A stretch of 17,663 nt of DNA from the NCBI GenBank assembly GCA_034189165.1, contig JAXHVN010000018.1:1-17663 (forward strand), given 5' to 3'. The notes beneath the pieces are model-generated. The model was not told where the DNA came from and did not search any database. It saw nothing but the letters and a program-made list of their open reading frames with translations. This DNA comes from JAASSS01 sp021767745. Its GTDB lineage: Bacteria; Pseudomonadota; Gammaproteobacteria; UBA5335. Shown in pieces: positions 14,054 to 17,663 of the stretch; position 1 is the stretch's first letter, and every line of letters starts with the position of its first letter. The position numbers and the translations under genes were made by a program.

Positions 14054-14737
14054 ATGGCTCGTTACCATCTCTACACCGCCCCGACCCCGAACGGCTGGAA
14101 GGCATCGATCGCCCTGGCCGAACTGGGGTTGGACTACGAACTGCATCCGATCGACCTGATGAAGGGTGAGCAGAAGCGGCCCGAGTACGTGCGGCTCAAT
14201 CCGAACGGACGCATCCCGACCCTGGTGGATACCGAGGGCGGCGACTTCGCCATCTTCGAGTCCGGCGCCATCCTGATGTATCTGGCGGAAGAAACCGGGC
14301 GCCTGCTGCCGACCGACCGTCGCGGCCGCTCCCGCGTGGTGCAGTGGCTGATGTTCCAGATGGGCGGCGTCGGCCCGATGATGGGCCAGGCGAACGTCTT
14401 CTACCGCTATGCGCCGGAGAAGATCGACTTCGCCATCAAGCGCTACCAGAACGAGACCCGCCGGCTGCTGGAGGTGCTCGACCGCCAGCTCGCCGACCAG
14501 GAATATCTCGCCGGCGACTACTCCATCGCCGACATCGCCAACTGGAGCTGGGCGCACACCTATCGGTGGTCCGGCGTCACCATCGACGGGCTCGATCATC
14601 TGCATCGCTGGCTGCGCCAGGTGGGCGAACGCCCGGCGGTACAGGCGGGCCGGGCGGTGCCCTATCCGGTGCAGCTCGATCCGGAGGGCGAGGATGCCGA
14701 GCGCATGTCCCAGGGCGTGCGCGACATCCTCAGCTAG
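14054..14737 (+). CDS. Glutathione S-transferase, Nu-class-like (YfcG type)
   Basis: A 227-residue cytoplasmic protein with an N-terminal thioredoxin-like domain: 'YHLYTAPTPNGWKASIALAELGLDYELHPIDL', 'LNPNGRIPTLVD', 'IFESGAILMYLAEETG'. A helical C-terminal domain follows ('YFYRYAPEKIDFAIKRY'-like segment, 'YLAGDYSIADIANWSWAH'). The Thr11-Pro-Asn13 motif in place of a Ser/Tyr/Cys start motif is typical of the Nu-class enzymes YfcG and YghU. These use two glutathiones and act as disulfide-bond reductases. GGAGG at 14041-14045 is 8 nt before the ATG. The 3' end overlaps the convergent peroxiredoxin-like gene by 8 bp, which places two thiol-redox proteins tail to tail. Confidence 0.9.
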   Translation: MARYHLYTAPTPNGWKASIALAELGLDYELHPIDLMKGEQKRPEYVRLNPNGRIPTLVDTEGGDFAIFESGAILMYLAEETGRLLPTDRRGRSRVVQWLMFQMGGVGPMMGQANVFYRYAPEKIDFAIKRYQNETRRLLEVLDRQLADQEYLAGDYSIADIANWSWAHTYRWSGVTIDGLDHLHRWLRQVGERPAVQAGRAVPYPVQLDPEGEDAERMSQGVRDILS

Positions 14738-15593
14738 CGTCTGCCGGCGCGGCGGCCTCGTCGAGTGCGGCGAGGAAGGTGGCCGGCTCCGGTCGCAGGC
14801 GGTAGTTGTCGGTCTGGTCCGCCAGCAGCACGCGACCGTTCGCATCGAGCACGATCACCGTCGGCAAGACCGCATCCGGGTCATAGCCCAGCAGCCCCAG
14901 CCCGGCCGGCAGTGCGTTGCGGTGGACGATCTCCAGCGTGGCGGCGGCGGTCAGCTCAGGATCGCGCCAGAACTGTAGCGGCACCGCGAAGCGCGCGGCC
15001 AGTTTCTCCGTCTGGGCCTGCGACTGCGGGCTGATCAGGGCGACGCGCACGCCGCGCCGGTCCAGCGCCTGGTATTGGGCAGCGATCTCCTTGATCTGCG
15101 CCATGCACAGCGGGCACCAGTTGCCGCGGAAGAACAGCAGGACCCACGGCGTGCCGAGCAGGTCGTCGTTGTGCCACCAGCGTCCGTCCAGCGCCTGGAA
15201 GGCCACCGGCGGCAGCGGGTCGCCCGGCCGCAGCGTCTGGCTGGGCTCGCGCCCGAAGCGCGAGTAGCCCTGCACGTAGATAACGCTACCGAGCGCCAGC
15301 GCCAGCGCGTAGAGCGCCGGCAGCCCCGGACCGCCCTCCAGCGCGCCCAGCACCGCCAGCACGGCGCCAAGGCCGGTGCCCAGCAGCATGCCCGGCAGCT
15401 GAGTGGAGGTGCGGGCCCGCTGCGCGAAGGCGAAGGTGGCGAAACTGCCCAGCACCGCCAGCGCCGCCACCAGCGCGCCGAACCAGGCCAGGTCCGGCCC
15501 ACCGGCGACGAAGCCCAGCAGTGCATGCAGGCCGGCCAGTGCCGTGCCGGCGAGGAAGAACGTGATGAACCAGGACTTGGCGTGTTCGTTCAT
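14730..15593 (-). CDS. Membrane-anchored peroxiredoxin-like protein
   Basis: A 287-residue protein in two parts. Residues about 8-110 hold four hydrophobic segments. Residues about 118-280 form an AhpC/TSA-like redoxin domain: 'LRPGDPLPPVAFQALDG', then 'VLLFFRGNWCPLCMAQIKEIAAQYQAL' with Cys160 and Cys163 in a CPLC motif, 'VALISPQSQ', 'DPELTAAATLEI' and 'LPTVIVLDANGRVLLAD'. The Cys160 position matches the peroxidatic cysteine, and CxxC suggests disulfide exchange. The side of the membrane is uncertain. MNEHAK at 15593 is chosen as start because it overlaps the transporter stop by 4 nt (15590-15593); a much longer open frame upstream is the shadow of the transporter. Confidence 0.85.
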   Translation of the reverse strand: MNEHAKSWFITFFLAGTALAGLHALLGFVAGGPDLAWFGALVAALAVLGSFATFAFAQRARTSTQLPGMLLGTGLGAVLAVLGALEGGPGLPALYALALALGSVIYVQGYSRFGREPSQTLRPGDPLPPVAFQALDGRWWHNDDLLGTPWVLLFFRGNWCPLCMAQIKEIAAQYQALDRRGVRVALISPQSQAQTEKLAARFAVPLQFWRDPELTAAATLEIVHRNALPAGLGLLGYDPDAVLPTVIVLDANGRVLLADQTDNYRLRPEPATFLAALDEAAAPADAS

Positions 15594-16807
15594 GCTCGCT
15601 GCCGTTGACGGCCGCCACGCTGCGGCGCCCCTGCCATCACGGCCGTCGCTGGCTGCAGTCGGCGCGAGATCAGCGCCATGAGGCCGACCAGCGCGAGCAG
15701 CCCCAGCAGCGCGGCGTCGAAGCCGCCCAGCCGGTCGCGCAGCAGGCCGACCAGCCATGGGGCCGGCGCTGCCAGGGTATAGCCCACGCCCAGCGCCCGG
15801 GCCATCAGCGGCGCTGCATGGGCAGGCTCGGCGATCGCATCGAGCGGCAGCACCATCGACAGCGGAAAGATCCCGCCAACGCCAGCGCCGGCGAGCGCCA
15901 GCCACAGCCAGGGCAGCTCCCGCGGCGCCAGCAGCATGCCGGTCAGGCCCGTGCCGACCAGGAGGAACGCCATTGCCAGTGCACGGCGCCGGTCTGTCGG
16001 CGTGCTCAGCAGTGGCAGCATCAACGCCCCTGCCGCCTCGGCAAGCGTAAAGCCGAGCACCGCCAGCCCCGCCTGCTGTGCGCTGAAGCCGGCCTCCACG
16101 TGGATCGGCGCGAGCCAGGCCAGCAGCGCGGTGTAGAGCGAGGTCCCCAGCGCGAAGAAGGTGCCGAAGCCCAGCGCGGCGGGCCAGGAGACGCCGCCAG
16201 TCGGCGCATCGTGTGGCGCCGGTGGCGCGGTGACCGGTGCTGCCCGCTGCCAGGCGACCAGCCCCGCCAGCACCGGCAGTGCGGCCACGGCGAGCGCCGC
16301 CTGCCAGGAACCGAGCACATCGGCCAGCCAGGGTGCCAGTGCCGCCGAGCCGCCGGCGCCGAGGATCACCGCCGCCGTGTACAGGCCCATGGTGCCCGCC
16401 AGCCGGTGCGGAAAACGGGCCTGCAGATAGGCCGGCAGCACCACCTGCACCACCGCGATACCGGCGCCGGCGACGAGCGCGGTGGTCAGCAGACATGCCG
16501 TGCTGTGCGCCTGCCAGCGCAGCAGCGTGGCGCCGGCCAGCAGCAACAGTGCGAGCCGCCCCGTGCGGCGCAGGCCAAGGTGCGAGACCAGCCAGCCGCC
16601 AGCGAAGGCGAACAGCCCCATCGCCAGGGTCGGCAGGCTGGTGAGCAGACCTGCGCCGCGATGGCTCAGCGCCAGCTCCGCCTGCATCGGTTCGAGCAGC
16701 GGGCCGATCATGGCAATGGCCGGCCGCAGGTTCACGGCCACCAGGATCAGCGCCAGCAGCGCCAGCGGCCGGGACGCCGCGCCGTGCGGCGGGCTGGGCT
16801 CGGGCAT
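15590..16807 (-). CDS. MFS transporter, CynX/NimT type
   Basis: A 405-residue polytopic protein with 12 expected membrane segments. The N-terminal 'LLALILVAVNLRPAIAMIGPLLEPMQAELALSHRGAGLLTSLPTLAMGLFAFAGGWL' is characteristic of the CynX/NimT branch (cyanate, 2-nitroimidazole), where the 'NLRPA...GPLL..I' motif is well conserved. A central 'VNLRPAIAMIG' and later 'FPLSMVLPLD' fit the same branch. The substrate is unknown. ATG at 16807 places the first helix properly; the upstream extension to 16939 is low-complexity. It lies 34 bp after the ExoD-like gene and is translationally coupled to the membrane peroxiredoxin. Confidence 0.88.
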   Translation of the reverse strand: MPEPSPPHGAASRPLALLALILVAVNLRPAIAMIGPLLEPMQAELALSHRGAGLLTSLPTLAMGLFAFAGGWLVSHLGLRRTGRLALLLLAGATLLRWQAHSTACLLTTALVAGAGIAVVQVVLPAYLQARFPHRLAGTMGLYTAAVILGAGGSAALAPWLADVLGSWQAALAVAALPVLAGLVAWQRAAPVTAPPAPHDAPTGGVSWPAALGFGTFFALGTSLYTALLAWLAPIHVEAGFSAQQAGLAVLGFTLAEAAGALMLPLLSTPTDRRRALAMAFLLVGTGLTGMLLAPRELPWLWLALAGAGVGGIFPLSMVLPLDAIAEPAHAAPLMARALGVGYTLAAPAPWLVGLLRDRLGGFDAALLGLLALVGLMALISRRLQPATAVMAGAPQRGGRQRQRA

Positions 16808-16841
16808 GGGATGTATCCGGCGGCGCCCGAAGGCGCGGGCA

Positions 16842-17462
16842 TCAGACGAGGGCGTAGAGTACCGCGGCGAGCGTGGCGAAGCTGGCCAGATAGGCGCCGA
16901 GCGCGAACACACCATCGTCGGCGACCAGCGCCAGGCCAAAGGCGGTCAGCGCCAGGCCGGCGCCGTTCGGCGCCATGGGCACCAGTTGCAGCGGCCACAG
17001 GGCGATGCCGATCAGCAGGCAGGCCAGTGCGACGCAGGTCGCGCCGGGGCCCTGGGTCAGCACCCTCAGGCGCGGGCGCAGCACGCGGTCGACCGCTCGG
17101 GCCGGCTTGCGCATCCAGCCGAGGCCGCGTTCGAGCTTGTCGCGGGAGATCTCGCGCCGGCGCAGCACCGCCGGCAGCCACAGGTGCGTGCGGCCGATCA
17201 GCATCTGGCCGACGATCAGGATCACCAGCGTGCCCATGATGCCAGGCATGCCGGGCACATCGCCGACGATCGGCGTTACCGTGATCAGACCGGCGAGCAG
17301 CAACAGCGGGGAGAACGAGCGATTGCCGAAATGCTCGACCACCTCACCGAGGGAGACCGACTCCTGCTGCCTGGCCGCCTGCTCGATGCGGTCGAGCACG
17401 TCCTCCAGATCTTCCACCTGGTCGGACTGTGTCTCGTGCCCAGCCGGGGTCGCCTGCGTCAT
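16842..17462 (-). CDS. ExoD family membrane protein
   Basis: A 206-residue protein. A polar N-terminus ('VEDLEDVLDRIEQAARQQESVSLGEVVEHFGNRSFSPLLLLAGLITVTPIVGDVPGMPG') is followed by several membrane segments. The 'E.FG.RS..PLLL..GL....P.GDVPG.P' block identifies the ExoD family, named after a Sinorhizobium gene affecting exopolysaccharide synthesis and alkali resistance. The molecular function is unknown. The ATG is at 17462, 83 bp downstream of the tRNA gene on the same strand. It may head an operon with the MFS transporter and the peroxiredoxin-like gene. Confidence 0.88.
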   Translation of the reverse strand: MTQATPAGHETQSDQVEDLEDVLDRIEQAARQQESVSLGEVVEHFGNRSFSPLLLLAGLITVTPIVGDVPGMPGIMGTLVILIVGQMLIGRTHLWLPAVLRRREISRDKLERGLGWMRKPARAVDRVLRPRLRVLTQGPGATCVALACLLIGIALWPLQLVPMAPNGAGLALTAFGLALVADDGVFALGAYLASFATLAAVLYALV

Positions 17463-17545
17463 GGGATGTCAGCCGTTGCTGCGATGGCCTAGAGACCGGA
17501 GATCGCCGCGGACGTTCCGGCAGGCTGCTGCAGCGTGGGAGGGAG

Positions 17546-17621
<76 letters not shown>

Positions 17622-17649
17622 AAGCGCGGGGCGTCCCGGCGAGCGCGGT

Positions 17650-17655
17650 ATTAAA
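17650..17655 (-). promoter_or_regulatory. Possible -10 element of the tRNA-Phe promoter
   Basis: TTTAAT on the minus strand stands out in GC-rich sequence, about 28 nt upstream of the mature tRNA 5' end. It is followed by a GC-rich discriminator, as is common for stable RNA promoters. The matching -35 would lie beyond the window end. Confidence 0.35.
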
Positions 17656-17663
17656 CCGGCGGC

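Noticed and set aside
15594..16496. N-terminal extension of the peroxiredoxin-like protein by about 300 residues
   Set aside because: The extension is an Arg/Ala/Gly-rich shadow of the MFS gene; the ATGA overlap at 15590-15593 marks the natural start.
15605..17239. 544-codon plus-strand open frame opposite the transporter and ExoD genes
   Set aside because: Gln/Arg/His-rich shadow translation crossing two well-supported minus-strand genes.

Overview
This is a GC-rich, gene-dense stretch of what looks like a chromosome. The organism is probably a gammaproteobacterium or another high-GC Pseudomonadota. The reasons are a SprT-type tail, an AidB/acyl-CoA dehydrogenase, the NnrS/NnrU pair, an mtnBCD methionine-salvage operon, a DUF4870 membrane protein, an ExoD protein and a classic bacterial tRNA-Phe(GAA) with encoded CCA. 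I cannot name the genus. No phage, transposon, CRISPR array or rRNA is visible.

Left part (1-2547). The window opens in the 3' end of a SprT-like metallopeptidase gene. Next comes a two-gene RES-Xre (DUF2384) toxin-antitoxin module with a dyad-symmetric AT-rich operator in front. The toxin has no ATG/GTG/TTG at the expected start, and a CTG overlapping the antitoxin stop is the likely one. Convergent to it is an orphan soluble PAS-HWE histidine kinase with a degenerate H-box.

Pyrimidine block (2548-4310, minus). An NCS1 cytosine permease and a yeast FCY1-type small zinc cytosine deaminase overlap by 4 nt. Together they form an import-and-deaminate module for cytosine. A perfect 8-bp hairpin lies in the presumed leader. 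A small secreted four-cysteine protein is transcribed divergently from it.

Nitrosative-stress block (5057-9596). nnrS runs leftward and is followed by an aidB homologue. nnrU, a ybaN-like DUF454 gene and a four-helix histidine-bearing membrane protein run rightward with overlapping ends. The shared divergent region holds a 23-bp AT-rich imperfect palindrome that fits an NsrR site. This suggests NO-controlled expression of one or both arms.

Middle (9593-11491). A DUF4870 membrane protein and a secreted DUF192 protein lie on the minus strand. An isochorismatase-like hydrolase lies on the plus strand, and its ATG overlaps the 5' end of the DUF192 gene head-to-head. About 400 bp of apparently non-coding GC-rich DNA follows.

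Methionine salvage (11492-13382, minus). mtnB, mtnC and mtnD are coupled by 4-nt overlaps and cover the dehydratase, enolase-phosphatase and acireductone dioxygenase steps. Another GC-rich spacer (about 670 bp) follows.

Right part (14054-17621). A plus-strand Nu-class-like glutathione transferase converges on a minus-strand set: ExoD-like protein, CynX/NimT-type MFS transporter, then a membrane-anchored peroxiredoxin-like protein (4-nt overlap with the transporter). A tRNA-Phe(GAA) gene closes the window.

The most rewarding leads are the NsrR-like site with the NnrS/AidB and NnrU/DUF454/CopD-like arms, the transporter-peroxiredoxin pair, and the CTG-start RES toxin.
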